Origin: Chloroflexota bacterium
GTDB taxonomy: Bacteria > Chloroflexota > Anaerolineae > Anaerolineales > Villigracilaceae
Direction of reading: 5' to 3'
DNA length: 64,000 bases
NCBI GenBank assembly: GCA_016213105.1
Contig: JACRBN010000026.1
Coordinates: 248,001 to 312,000, forward strand
Position numbers and translations under genes: made by a program. The notes beneath the pieces are model-generated. The model was given only the letters and a program-made list of their open reading frames with translations, made no database searches and was not told the origin of the DNA. This document shows, one piece after another, positions 49,137 to 58,633 of this stretch. The number at the start of each line of letters is the position of its first letter. The stretch's first letter is position 1.

Positions 49137-50531
49137 CTAGTCTGTCCATGGGATTTCGAGCACAACACTTGTTCCCTTATCGTTCACGAAGTTCAGCGAA
49201 CCATTCAGAAGCCGGGCGCGATCGCGCATATTGCGCATTCCATATCCATTGCGGGCCGAAGCCGATATCCCCATGCCATCATCTTTCACGACAAGCAACA
49301 AGGTACTGCCCTGATCCCGGGCTTCGATATGTACCTTCCTGGCTTGGGCATGACGCACCGTATTCGATAACGCCTCATTGATGATCGCAAGGACATGGCT
49401 GGAACGCAGGGGGGAGAGTGATTTCTCTTCCCCCAACTGCATGTCGAGGATGATTTGAACGAGTGAATTAAAATAGGGGTCTTCGGCCAGTCCGCGCAGA
49501 GATTGGGAAAGGGGTTCGGATTTTAGGACGGTGGCATCATGCAGATCGGCCAGGTTGCGGCGCAGGTCGGCGATGCTGTCATTCAAGACCACGACGGCCC
49601 GTTTCAGCCGTTGACCAATTTCGGTCTCAGACCCTGTCAGCCGCGACGCTGATTCGACCAGTAGCCCCGCGGTATAGACCTTTTGGATTGCGCCGTCGTG
49701 CAGATCACGCGCCAGCCGCTCATGATCTGCCGCCAGGATCTGTTGCTGCTCAAGCGCCTCGATCCTGCGCAGGGTTTCCAGATCGAAAACCTCCAGGGCA
49801 CGGACAATTGCTACCAGGATGACCAGCCCCATCAGCGAACGATATATGGAAGGCGGGGCTACCATAATCTTGGTAAACGTTGCAGTGTTGAGCCAGTTGC
49901 CAGGGAAGAACTCTACAGGCGGTGGTATCAAGCCGCCTAAAAGCGCGTAAACACCCAGAGATATGCCCGCTATTTCCAATGTTCTCACAATCCTGGGCAC
50001 GTTGAGAGGGCGGATGCGTTGAAACGTGTGCTTTCTCAACCCATAAGCCGCCAGCAATCCCCCCGGGAAGCCTATAAAATAACGTGCCAGCGCGTTGGCC
50101 GTGTTGCGCCAAAGACGCGCATCAGGAATGATTTGGTTCAGAACAAAGAAAGTCACCAATTGCCAGGCAAATAGCAGCGCTGGCGCCAGGCCGTACAACC
50201 AGCGGGTGCGTCCCGAAGGGCGCAAGACAGCCACCCCGAAATGCAGTAAACAGGCAAAAGATATCCCCAGAAGTTCAATGTGCAACATACCCAAAAACCG
50301 CATTGCCGGTTTGCTGAGATAGGCAGACTGGATCGGAAGAAACATATCGCCCCATTCATAGAACGCATGCGTAATTCCAAACAAGGCCAGCCAGCGCAAA
50401 CTGCGTGCCAGGTCAAGTCGTGAGGAACTACGTGCCTGTAAAAAGATGGTCACCCCCAGAAGAAAGAACACCAATCCATATACAAAAAGGATCAGGTCTC
50501 GATTCAGGGTGAAAAACTCAGTGAGGGTCAT
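49137..50531 (-). CDS. Sensor histidine kinase, HisKA_3 type
   Basis: A protein of 464 aa with seven or eight transmembrane helices in the first 250 residues, an integral-membrane sensor without a clear known domain. The dimerisation/phosphoacceptor region reads ERLARDLHDGAIQKVYTAG and the ATPase domain has INEALSNTVRHAQA, VKDDGMGI and GYGMRNMRDRARLLNG. It pairs with the downstream NarL-type regulator. Start at 50531 chosen because upstream sequence has no membrane or family content; a TACAAT box lies 9 nt before it with no ribosome-binding site. Confidence 0.87.
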   Translation of the reverse strand: MTLTEFFTLNRDLILFVYGLVFFLLGVTIFLQARSSSRLDLARSLRWLALFGITHAFYEWGDMFLPIQSAYLSKPAMRFLGMLHIELLGISFACLLHFGVAVLRPSGRTRWLYGLAPALLFAWQLVTFFVLNQIIPDARLWRNTANALARYFIGFPGGLLAAYGLRKHTFQRIRPLNVPRIVRTLEIAGISLGVYALLGGLIPPPVEFFPGNWLNTATFTKIMVAPPSIYRSLMGLVILVAIVRALEVFDLETLRRIEALEQQQILAADHERLARDLHDGAIQKVYTAGLLVESASRLTGSETEIGQRLKRAVVVLNDSIADLRRNLADLHDATVLKSEPLSQSLRGLAEDPYFNSLVQIILDMQLGEEKSLSPLRSSHVLAIINEALSNTVRHAQARKVHIEARDQGSTLLLVVKDDGMGISASARNGYGMRNMRDRARLLNGSLNFVNDKGTSVVLEIPWTD

Positions 50532-50831
50532 GTTGTGTAAATTGTAGCATGATAAATAACCCAGGCTGCTGCCTTGAAAGAAAAAATAAGAATGTGTCGC
50601 CCTGAGGGAGCATTCTCCGCAACCGAAGAGCCTATACGATGATCGTAGAGATGCTTCGGGGCCAAAGCCTGCCCTGCGACTGCAAGGAGTGTCGAAGGGA
50701 ATGCCCCTCACACCGTCCCGAAGCGGTGGCAACTTGGGGTAAATATGTTGCTGCGATTGACGCCCTGCTTCCCCCGAAAATGGAATTTTTTTGTAAGTTT
50801 TCACCTTCCCGATGTGTGCTACCATGTCCCC
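50532..50831. other. Divergent intergenic region
   Basis: Holds the TACAAT box for the kinase gene (50541-50546, minus strand). The rest has no convincing gene; short frames at 50639-50857 lack ribosome-binding sites and conserved content. Confidence 0.5.
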
Positions 50832-51746
50832 ATGCAAGGAAAACTGCCCGAGAGTGAGTTTCACAAGCAGCTAATCGACAATCTCTATGATGGGGTGTAC
50901 TTCGTTGACACCGAGCGCCGCATCACCTACTGGAACAAAGGTGCGGAGCGTATTACCGGTTACCTGTCCGAAATGGTCGTGGGGACCTTCTGCAATCAGA
51001 ACCTGCTCAATCACATCACCGACAACGGAAAACTCCTGTGCGAAGACGGCTGTCCCCTGCTGGATACCCTGCACGACGGCAACCTGCGCGAGGCCGAGGT
51101 GCATCTGCGCCACGCCGAGGGCCACCGCGTGCCGGTCCTGATCCGCACCACGCCCATCCTGGACGACAACCAAACCATCGTCGGCGCGGTGGAGGTGTTC
51201 AGCAACAACCAGTCGCTGTTCAGCATCCGCCGCAAGGTTACGGAACTGGAGAAGAAGGCCTTTTACGATGCGCTGACGGGGCTGGCCAACCGCGCCTACA
51301 CGGAAATGAAACTCAAGGCCGCCGCCGTGGAATACCACCAGCACAAGCTGCCCTTCGGCCTGCTGTTCATCGACGTGGACCACTTCAAAGCCATCAACGA
51401 TACCTTCGGGCACGAGGCGGGCGACAAGGTCCTGCAAACCATTGCCAGGAACCTGTCCCTGCACCTGCGCGAGACGGATACCTGCGGGCGCTGGGGCGGC
51501 GAGGAGTTCGTGGTGATCGCCATGAACGTGGACGAACGCCGCCTGCGCCTGATCGCCGAAAAGGTGCGCGCCATGATCGCCAATTCGATGATCAAGCTGG
51601 GCGAGCGCAACCTGCGCGTCACCGTCTCCATCGGCGCGACCCTGGTCCACAACGACGACGATCCCGTCACCCTCATCCAGCGCGCCGACGGCCTGATGTA
51701 TCAAAGCAAACAGAACGGCAGGAACCTGGTCACGCTCGAGGCGTGA
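50832..51746 (+). CDS. PAS-GGDEF diguanylate cyclase
   Basis: A protein of 304 aa with one PAS domain (LIDNLYDGVYFVDTERRITY; GAERITGYLSEMVVG) that contains three cysteines (CNQN, CEDGC) and a GGDEF domain with LLFIDVDHFKAINDTFGH and active-site GGEEF. RETD lies exactly five residues before the active site, forming the RxxD inhibitory site. It should make c-di-GMP from two GTP and be feedback-inhibited. Cytoplasmic, no membrane segment. Start at 50832 chosen as the ATG just before the PAS fold. Confidence 0.92.
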   Translation: MQGKLPESEFHKQLIDNLYDGVYFVDTERRITYWNKGAERITGYLSEMVVGTFCNQNLLNHITDNGKLLCEDGCPLLDTLHDGNLREAEVHLRHAEGHRVPVLIRTTPILDDNQTIVGAVEVFSNNQSLFSIRRKVTELEKKAFYDALTGLANRAYTEMKLKAAAVEYHQHKLPFGLLFIDVDHFKAINDTFGHEAGDKVLQTIARNLSLHLRETDTCGRWGGEEFVVIAMNVDERRLRLIAEKVRAMIANSMIKLGERNLRVTVSIGATLVHNDDDPVTLIQRADGLMYQSKQNGRNLVTLEA

Positions 51747-51766
51747 GTTAGCCCCTTGAAAACCAA

Positions 51767-51793
51767 CCTCCCGCTTTTGGCGGGAGGTTTTTC
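51767..51793. terminator. Intrinsic terminator between convergent genes
   Basis: CCTCCCGC-TTTTG-GCGGGAGG followed by TTTTT on the plus strand. It ends the diguanylate cyclase gene and abuts the stop of the FmdB-like gene. Confidence 0.88.
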
Positions 51794-51794
51794 A

Positions 51795-52022
51795 TTAATG
51801 TCCGCAGGAACTGCAGTTCCCCGAGCACGAGTCGCAGTTGCAGCCGCCCGAGGTGCCCGGGATGGCGCTCCCGCCGCTGTGGGCGTAGAAGACGGCCAGC
51901 TTGCGCTTCACGTCCTGGCTGCCGCAGGTCTCGCAGGCGATGGCGGCGTCCTTCTGGCTCATGGAGCGGATGGCTTCGAATTCCTGCTTGCAGGTCTGGC
52001 AGACGTATTCATAGATGGGCAT
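51795..52022 (-). CDS. FmdB-family zinc ribbon protein
   Basis: A small protein of 75 aa. It opens with MPIYEYVCQTCKQEFE and continues ACETCGSQDVKRKL, the two CxxC knuckles of the FmdB/CxxC_CxxC_SSSS family. The C-terminus is Gly/Ser/Cys-rich (CNCDSCSGNCSSCGH), adding possible metal ligands. These proteins are regulatory or chaperone-like, with unproved function. Lies between c-di-GMP genes on the opposite strand without an evident link. Confidence 0.9.
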   Translation of the reverse strand: MPIYEYVCQTCKQEFEAIRSMSQKDAAIACETCGSQDVKRKLAVFYAHSGGSAIPGTSGGCNCDSCSGNCSSCGH

Positions 52023-52444
52023 GGCGCACCTGGTTTCAATGGGATTTCAGGGATGATTTTACTTCCAAAGGCGAAAAAACGCGTTTCGTAAGCGTCGCAA
52101 TTGTCATCGAGGGGTGGGCTTCAGACGGGAAATTGCTACGATTTCGTCAGTATTAAGCTGAAAGGCAAGTGTAAAATAAGCGTTATGACAAGCGGACGAA
52201 AAAACGCCTGCCATCCTTATCGGTTGTTGTCTGCGGTAACTGACAGGATGATAGAAAATGGTGAAATACAGGAAAGTTGTCCCCAGACCTAAAAATCCAG
52301 GTTCGATTGTGAAAAATTTACCTGTGCATGACCAGGCTGCATGGGAAGGTGAAGGGTTGCGCCTGCGTATCTGGAACTTTCCAGCAGCATGCCGGCAGGC
52401 GGGACGAATAAGGATGCGGTCCGAGTGGCGAAGGGAGAAACCGC
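52023..52444. other. Leader region of the second diguanylate cyclase gene
   Basis: No convincing gene. A 67-codon frame at 52258-52461 has no ribosome-binding site or family features. The segment 52370-52444 is rich in short complementary GC words (CATGCCGGCAGGC; GCGGTCC...GAAACCGC) and might form mRNA structure, but I could not match it to a known riboswitch. Confidence 0.45.
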
Positions 52445-54259
52445 ATGAAAAGGAAACATAGGATCAGTCCGCCGGATGCTGTACTGCGCTCTCCGACAGA
52501 GGCAGATACGGGGGGGCCTGATGAGAATCATGATGGAGTTCATCGGCCGGCAGAGATTGAGGACGGGCGCTTCATCCACGAACTGGCGGAATACCAGATC
52601 GAGTTGGAAGCACAAAAGCATGAGTTGATGAAATCACGGGTGGAGTTGGAAGCGGCTTATCGCCAATTTACCGATCTGTACGATTTTGCCCCGGTGGGCT
52701 ACTTTGTCCTGGGGCAGGATGGCGTGGTGCTGAACGTCAACCTGGCCGGGGCGAACCTGCTGGGGGTGGAGCGTGACAACTTACTCCGTCAGCGCCTCGG
52801 GCTGTTCCTGCCGGACGAATCCCGCCCTGCCTTTCAGGCCTTTCTCGAAAAACTGCTGGATGGGGAGGGCAAGGCAACCTGCGAGTTGATGTTCCTGAAA
52901 GAGGGGGATGGGGAGTTCTGGACGCACATCGAAGCCTCCTGTTTCGAGGGCGGGACGGAATGCCGCGCCGTGTTGACCGATATCACCGAGCGCAAGCGCA
53001 TGGAACAGGCCCTGCAGGAGAGCGAGAACCGCTTTCGCTCCATGCTGCGGAACGTGCCGAACATCGCCATCCAGGGGTATGCCATGGACGGCACCACCCA
53101 GTATTGGAACCAGGCCTCGGAGAACTTGTATGGGTATACCGTCGGGGAGGCCATCGGGCGCAGCCTGCTGGATTTGATCATCCCGCCCGAGATGCGCGCG
53201 GAGGTCCGTCAGGCCATCCAGCACATGGCTGAGAGCGGGCAGCCCCTCCCGGCCGAGGAACTGTCCCTGATGCGCAAGGACGGCACGCGCGTGACGGTCT
53301 ATTCGAGTCACGCGGTGGTGTCCGCCCCCGGACGTCCGCCGGAATTATTCTGCCTGGATGTCGACCTGTCCGAGCGCAAGCGGATGGAGGAGGCTCTGCG
53401 GGAAAGCGAATGGCGCAACCGCATCGTCTCCGAGCTGACCACGGATTACATCTTTGTCGTGGACGTTGAAAAGGATGGCGGCCTAAAACTGCGCTGGGCC
53501 TCGGACAATATGCTGCGCCTGACGGGGCGGACGGTCGCGGATGCGGCCACCTCCGAATTGTGGGGCAACATCATTCACCCGGACGACGCGGAGCGTTTCT
53601 TCGGCTTTGCACAACAGATCCTGTCCACGGGGGAGGCGGGCGAACTGGAATGCAGGACCTTCCACAAGCAGGGAAATGAACGCTGGATACGCATCTTTGC
53701 GCGCCCGCAGGCGGGCGATGGGGGCCGCGTTGCCACCATCGTTGGCGCTATCAAGGACATCACCGAGCGCAGGCGGGCGGAGGAGGAACTGCGCTACCTG
53801 GGCACGCACGATGCCTTGACCGGCCTGTATAACCGCAGCTTTTTCGAAGAAGAGGTGACTCGCCTCGAACGCGGACGCGAGTTCCCGGTCAGCATTGTCA
53901 TGGCCGATGTGGACCATTTGAAGATCACGAACGACCGGGACGGCCACGCTGCCGGGGATGAAATACTCAGGCGCGCCGCGTATGTGCTGGTGGCCGCCTT
54001 CCGCGCCGAGGACGTGATCGCGCGCATCGGCGGGGATGAATTTGCCGTGCTCCTGCCTGCCACCGATGCGGCTGCCGCGGAGTTGTCCCTGCAGCGGGTG
54101 CGGCAGTTGGTCGCGGAGAACAACGCGGGGCGCTTTGGCCCCGCGCTGCGCCTTTCGCTGGGGGCGAGCACGGCCGGACATTCCGTATCCCTGACGAGCG
54201 CGCTCCAGGAGGCGGATACCCGCATGTATCGCGATAAAAGAGGCGAAAATTCCATGTAA
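52445..54259 (+). CDS. Multi-PAS diguanylate cyclase
   Basis: A protein of 604 aa: an N-terminal helix (HELAEYQIELEAQKHELMKS), three PAS domains (about residues 75-180, 185-310, 320-440), each closed by ITERKRMEQAL-like linkers, then a GGDEF domain with THDALTGLYNRSFFEEE, MADVDHLKITNDRDGHAAGD and active-site GGDEF. RAED five residues earlier is the RxxD inhibitory site. It should synthesise c-di-GMP in response to an internal signal. No membrane segments. GGGAG precedes the ATG. The next gene encodes a matching phosphodiesterase. Confidence 0.92.
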   Translation: MKRKHRISPPDAVLRSPTEADTGGPDENHDGVHRPAEIEDGRFIHELAEYQIELEAQKHELMKSRVELEAAYRQFTDLYDFAPVGYFVLGQDGVVLNVNLAGANLLGVERDNLLRQRLGLFLPDESRPAFQAFLEKLLDGEGKATCELMFLKEGDGEFWTHIEASCFEGGTECRAVLTDITERKRMEQALQESENRFRSMLRNVPNIAIQGYAMDGTTQYWNQASENLYGYTVGEAIGRSLLDLIIPPEMRAEVRQAIQHMAESGQPLPAEELSLMRKDGTRVTVYSSHAVVSAPGRPPELFCLDVDLSERKRMEEALRESEWRNRIVSELTTDYIFVVDVEKDGGLKLRWASDNMLRLTGRTVADAATSELWGNIIHPDDAERFFGFAQQILSTGEAGELECRTFHKQGNERWIRIFARPQAGDGGRVATIVGAIKDITERRRAEEELRYLGTHDALTGLYNRSFFEEEVTRLERGREFPVSIVMADVDHLKITNDRDGHAAGDEILRRAAYVLVAAFRAEDVIARIGGDEFAVLLPATDAAAAELSLQRVRQLVAENNAGRFGPALRLSLGASTAGHSVSLTSALQEADTRMYRDKRGENSM

Positions 54260-54387
54260 AAAGTGACTGTCATTTGTCTGTGTGTTTCCAATAAAATCGT
54301 AAGCTATATGATTTTGCAGGGGAGGAAGGGAAGTGCTATACTTTTTAAACATTAACTGGGCAGTTCTTGGTCTCCCTGGAGGCGCTG

Positions 54388-57300
54388 ATGAAAAAAACTT
54401 TCCGTAGGCATGGCTGGCAGCGGCTCGACCTCGGCGGCCTGCTGATTGTTGCGTTGTACCTGCTGGTCGGGGGGCTATGGATTCTATTTTCAGATACCCT
54501 GGCAGCCATCCTGGCCGGCGGCGATCACGAGTATTTGACCCAACTCAGCATGTATAAGGGCTGGGGCTACGTCCTGGTAACGAGCATCCTGCTCTTCCTG
54601 CTGATTCACGCCAACAGCCGCTCCTTGAGGACCGCCCACCGAAAATACCTGCTGCTGGCCGAGAATATCTCGGACGTGGTTTGGGTAATGGACATCGAAA
54701 CCCTGCGCTTCACCTATGTCAGCCCGTCCATCCAGCAATTGCGCGGCCTGACGCCAGCCGAAGCCTTGCGCGAAACCCCGCAGCAGGCGCTCCTGCCCGA
54801 AAGCTGGGAGCGGGTTGCCCGCGACCTGCCAGCCCGCATCGAAGCATTCAAGGCGGGGCTGGAAAAGGTGTACGTGGACGAGTTGGCCCAACTCCATCAG
54901 GACGGCTCGTCGGTCTGGGTGGAGGTCACCAGCCGTTTTGTGCTCAACGCAAAGAATGGGCACGTCGAGGTCTACGCCGCCAGCCGTGACATCACCGCCC
55001 GCAGGCAGACCGAGCAGGCCCTGCGGGACAGCCAGTCCATCCTGAACACGGCGGAAGAGGTCGCGGGGGTGGGAAGCTGGCGCTGGAATCTATCCTCCCA
55101 AAAGGTGACCTGGTCCGACCAGATGTTCCGCCTGTTTGGGGTGGAGCAGGAGGGCTTCGACGGAGATTTGAGCCGCGTGATCGCAGAAAGTATTCATCCC
55201 GACGATGTCGCCGCCGTGCAGGAAGCCAACCGACGGGTCATGGAGGAGGCCAGGCCCACGCCCATGTCCTACCGCATCCTCCTGCCCGATGGGGCCGAGC
55301 GTATCGTCTGGGCGCAGGGACGATTGATCGCGGATGAACAGGGCCGCCCCGTGGCCTTGACCGGCTATGTGCAGGACATTACCGAACGGGTGCGCGCCGA
55401 AAAGCAACTCCTGCAAATAAAGCGCCTGTACGTCACCCTGAGCCAGGTCAACCAGACCATTGTGCGCGTCAAGAGCCGCGAGGAACTGTTCCAATCCATT
55501 TGCGATGTGGCCTTGTATTATGGGGAGTACGCCCTGGCCTGGATTGGCCTGTTGGATGTGACCACCGGGGAGGTGCGCCCGGCGGCGTCGAGCGGGTTGG
55601 AAATATCCGATTGGCCCTTCCCGTCGATCAACACCCGTCAATCCCAGGATGAGGGATTGGTCGTTACGGCGCTGCGCAGCCTGTGTGTGGTCAGTAGTGA
55701 AAATGTCCAGACCGACGCGCGTTTGCAGTTCATGCACGATCAATTCGCCACGTATGGTTTTCGCTCCTCGGCTGCGGTTCCGCTTCAACAAGGGGGCAGC
55801 CCTGTGGGTATATTGGTCCTGGTTTCCTGCGAGGCGGGGTTCTTCAAGGCGCAGGATGAGTTGCAACTGCTCGAAGAGATGGGGCTGGATATTTCCTTCG
55901 CGCTCGACAATTTGGAACGGGAGAAGGTCAAACGCCAGTGGGCAGATGCCTTCGAGCATTGCGCGCACGGCATTGCCATTGGACTGCCCGACACCAACCG
56001 CATTCTGACCTGCAATCCCGCCTTTGCCCTCATGCAAGGCCGCCCCATCGAGGAAATCGCTTCCATGCCCATCCTGGACATGTACGCGCCCGAGGATCAT
56101 GAGCACGTCGGGCAAAGTATTGCGGAGGCCGACCGCGTGGGCCGCGTGCAATATGAGGCGCGCATGATCCGCAAGAATGGAAGCCTGTACCCCGTCCAGA
56201 TGGATGTGGTCAGCGTGCGGGACGCGGATGGGAAGTTGTTGTACCGCGTGGCCACCCAGCAGGATATCTCGGCTCGCAAACGCGCCGAGCAAATCCTGCG
56301 TGAGTCGGAGACGCGCTTCTCGAAGATCTTCCGCGCCAGCCCGATCGGGATCAATATATTCCGCCTGGCCGACGGCCGTTCGCTCGACGTCAACGACTCC
56401 TTCCTGGAACTCGTGGGATATTCCCGCGAGGAACTCATTGGCCGTTCTGCCGCAGAGTTGAACCTGTTCGTCGACCTCGAAGCCCGCGCGGTCTGGATGG
56501 AACAACTGCGTGGGGGACATTCGGTCCGCAACCAGGATGCCCGCATCCGCCGCAAGTCCGGCGAGATCCGCGATGCGCTGGCCTCGTTCGACGTGATCAA
56601 CATCAACGGCGAGCCGATGGCCCTGGTGATCGCCGCCGATATCACCGAGCGCAAGCAGGCCGAACTAAAACTGGAGGAATCCGAGCATTTCAATCAGGCT
56701 ACCATTGACGGCCTGGCGACCAATTTATGCGTGCTGGATGAATATGGCAATGTCTTGAAGGTCAATCGTTCCTGGATCGACTTTGCCGAAGCCAATCCGC
56801 CTGCCCCATCCAATTATTGTGTCGGCAGCAACTATCTTGAAGTGTGCGATCAGGCTGCGAATGCGGGCCTGGAGGAGGCGGCCCTCTTTGCGGAAGGGCT
56901 GCGCGCCGTCTTGCGCGGTGAGCGCAGCCAGTTTAATCTGGAATATGCATGCCACGAGCCATGCGGCGAAAGCCGCTGGTTCAATGCCCATGTCACCAGT
57001 TTCAACGCAGACCGTCGCTTACGGGTGGCGATTGCCCACGAGAACATTACCGAACGCAAGACGGCAGAGCAGAATGTGCGCCAAAGCGAAGAGACCTACC
57101 GCTATCTGTTCGCAAATCAACCGTTTGCCATGTGGATCTATGACCTGGAAACCCTGGCTTTTCTGGAAGTCAATGAGGCGGCCATTGCCCGGTATGGATA
57201 TTCACGCGCCGAATTCCTGCAAATGACCTTAAAGGATATTCGCCCGCCCGAAGAATTACCGCTCCTGATGGAAAACTTGTCCAAGCCGCGCCAGGTCATG

Positions 57301-58539
57301 GAATATTCGGAGGGTTGGCATCATCTTCTCAAGGATGGGCGGTTAATCGAAGTTGCCATTACCTCCCACGTGATACAGTTTGGCGAGCGCGCAGCCGTGT
57401 TGGTTGTTGCGCAGGATATCACCGAACGCAAGCAGGCCGAAAACCAGGTGCGCATCCAGCTCGAACGGATCAGCGCGCTGAACGAGATCGAGCACGCCAT
57501 CAGTTCCAGCCTGGACATGCGCCTGTCGCTCGACATTCTGCTTGGGGAGGTGCGCTCGCAGTTGGGCGTGGATGCGGCCTCGATCCAGTTGTTCAACCCG
57601 GCCGCCCAATCCCTCGATTACGTGGTGGGCAAGGGCTTCCGCTCCCCGGTCATCCCCCAGCCGCGCCTGCGCCTGGGGGAGGGATTGGCGGGACAGGTGG
57701 GGCTGGAGCGCAAGCTCCTGCGCGTTTCCGATCTGGGTGAAGTGCAGACCCGCTACAAACATACCGAGGCGCTCAGAAAAGATGAATTCAAGGAGTACTT
57801 TGGCGTTCCCCTGATCGCGAAGGGTACGCTCAAGGGCGTGCTGGAGATCTTCCACCGCACGCCTCTCAACCCCGACCAGAACTGGGTGAAATACCTGGAG
57901 ACCCTGGGCGGCCAGGCGGCCATCGCCATCGACAACGTGCAATTGTTCGAGGGCCTGCAGCAGTCGAACCTGGAACTCATCACAGCCTACGACGCCACCA
58001 TCGCGGGTTGGTCGCGCGCGATGGACCTGCGCGACAAGGAAACCGAGGGCCACACCCAGCGCGTCACCGACCTGACCGTGCGCCTGTCCGAACAGATGGG
58101 CATCCGCCAGCAGGAGCAGGTTCACATCCGCCGCGGGGCGCTGCTGCACGACATCGGCAAGCTGGGCGTTCCCGATCAGATCCTGCTCAAGCCCGGCCCG
58201 TTGACCGCCGAGGAATGGGTCATCATGCGCCAGCATCCCACCTATGCCTTCGACATGCTCATGCCAATCATTTACCTGCGGCCTGCCGTGGATATTCCAT
58301 ATTGCCACCACGAGAAATGGGACGGCAGCGGTTATCCGCGTGGATTGAAGGAGGAGCAAATCCCGCTGGCGGCCCGTCTCTTTGCCATCGTGGATGTGTG
58401 GGATGCCCTGTGCTCGGATCGTCCCTACCGCGCGAGCTGGTCCAGGGAGAAAACGCGCGATTACATCCTCGAACAATCCGGCAAATACTTCGACCCCAGG
58501 GTGGTGGACATCTTCCTGGAACTGGTGGATCATGAATGA
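54388..58539 (+). CDS. Large PAS/GAF sensor with HD-GYP c-di-GMP phosphodiesterase
   Basis: A protein of 1383 aa. Two N-terminal transmembrane helices are followed by PAS, PAS, GAF (about 335-490), three to four further PAS units each ended by ITERKQAE-type linkers, a second GAF domain (about 1030-1170) and a C-terminal HD-GYP domain. The last shows RRGALLHDIGKLGVPD, HPTYAFDML, CHHEKWDGSGYPRGL and DVWDALCSDRPYR, all metal and GYP residues intact. It should degrade c-di-GMP. GGAGG lies 6 nt before the ATG at 54388; a TTG 21 nt earlier is less likely. Confidence 0.9.
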   Translation: MKKTFRRHGWQRLDLGGLLIVALYLLVGGLWILFSDTLAAILAGGDHEYLTQLSMYKGWGYVLVTSILLFLLIHANSRSLRTAHRKYLLLAENISDVVWVMDIETLRFTYVSPSIQQLRGLTPAEALRETPQQALLPESWERVARDLPARIEAFKAGLEKVYVDELAQLHQDGSSVWVEVTSRFVLNAKNGHVEVYAASRDITARRQTEQALRDSQSILNTAEEVAGVGSWRWNLSSQKVTWSDQMFRLFGVEQEGFDGDLSRVIAESIHPDDVAAVQEANRRVMEEARPTPMSYRILLPDGAERIVWAQGRLIADEQGRPVALTGYVQDITERVRAEKQLLQIKRLYVTLSQVNQTIVRVKSREELFQSICDVALYYGEYALAWIGLLDVTTGEVRPAASSGLEISDWPFPSINTRQSQDEGLVVTALRSLCVVSSENVQTDARLQFMHDQFATYGFRSSAAVPLQQGGSPVGILVLVSCEAGFFKAQDELQLLEEMGLDISFALDNLEREKVKRQWADAFEHCAHGIAIGLPDTNRILTCNPAFALMQGRPIEEIASMPILDMYAPEDHEHVGQSIAEADRVGRVQYEARMIRKNGSLYPVQMDVVSVRDADGKLLYRVATQQDISARKRAEQILRESETRFSKIFRASPIGINIFRLADGRSLDVNDSFLELVGYSREELIGRSAAELNLFVDLEARAVWMEQLRGGHSVRNQDARIRRKSGEIRDALASFDVININGEPMALVIAADITERKQAELKLEESEHFNQATIDGLATNLCVLDEYGNVLKVNRSWIDFAEANPPAPSNYCVGSNYLEVCDQAANAGLEEAALFAEGLRAVLRGERSQFNLEYACHEPCGESRWFNAHVTSFNADRRLRVAIAHENITERKTAEQNVRQSEETYRYLFANQPFAMWIYDLETLAFLEVNEAAIARYGYSRAEFLQMTLKDIRPPEELPLLMENLSKPRQVMEYSEGWHHLLKDGRLIEVAITSHVIQFGERAAVLVVAQDITERKQAENQVRIQLERISALNEIEHAISSSLDMRLSLDILLGEVRSQLGVDAASIQLFNPAAQSLDYVVGKGFRSPVIPQPRLRLGEGLAGQVGLERKLLRVSDLGEVQTRYKHTEALRKDEFKEYFGVPLIAKGTLKGVLEIFHRTPLNPDQNWVKYLETLGGQAAIAIDNVQLFEGLQQSNLELITAYDATIAGWSRAMDLRDKETEGHTQRVTDLTVRLSEQMGIRQQEQVHIRRGALLHDIGKLGVPDQILLKPGPLTAEEWVIMRQHPTYAFDMLMPIIYLRPAVDIPYCHHEKWDGSGYPRGLKEEQIPLAARLFAIVDVWDALCSDRPYRASWSREKTRDYILEQSGKYFDPRVVDIFLELVDHE

Positions 58540-58633
58540 GCGCCGTGGCGGGATGGACATGACAAATTTGTTATGTTCCCATTCGGCACGCTGGCGTCAT
58601 TTATTGTAAAATCCACCCCTGGAGAATATTCAG

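Noticed and set aside
50639-50857. Small gene between the sensor kinase and the PAS-GGDEF gene
   Set aside because: No start signal, overlaps the cyclase start region and has no recognisable content.
52370-52444. A third riboswitch upstream of the multi-PAS cyclase
   Set aside because: Some complementary GC words are present, but none of the GEMM, cobalamin or other consensus elements I know can be matched.
52258-52461. 67-codon gene before the second diguanylate cyclase
   Set aside because: No ribosome-binding site, no family features, and it overlaps the start of the cyclase gene.
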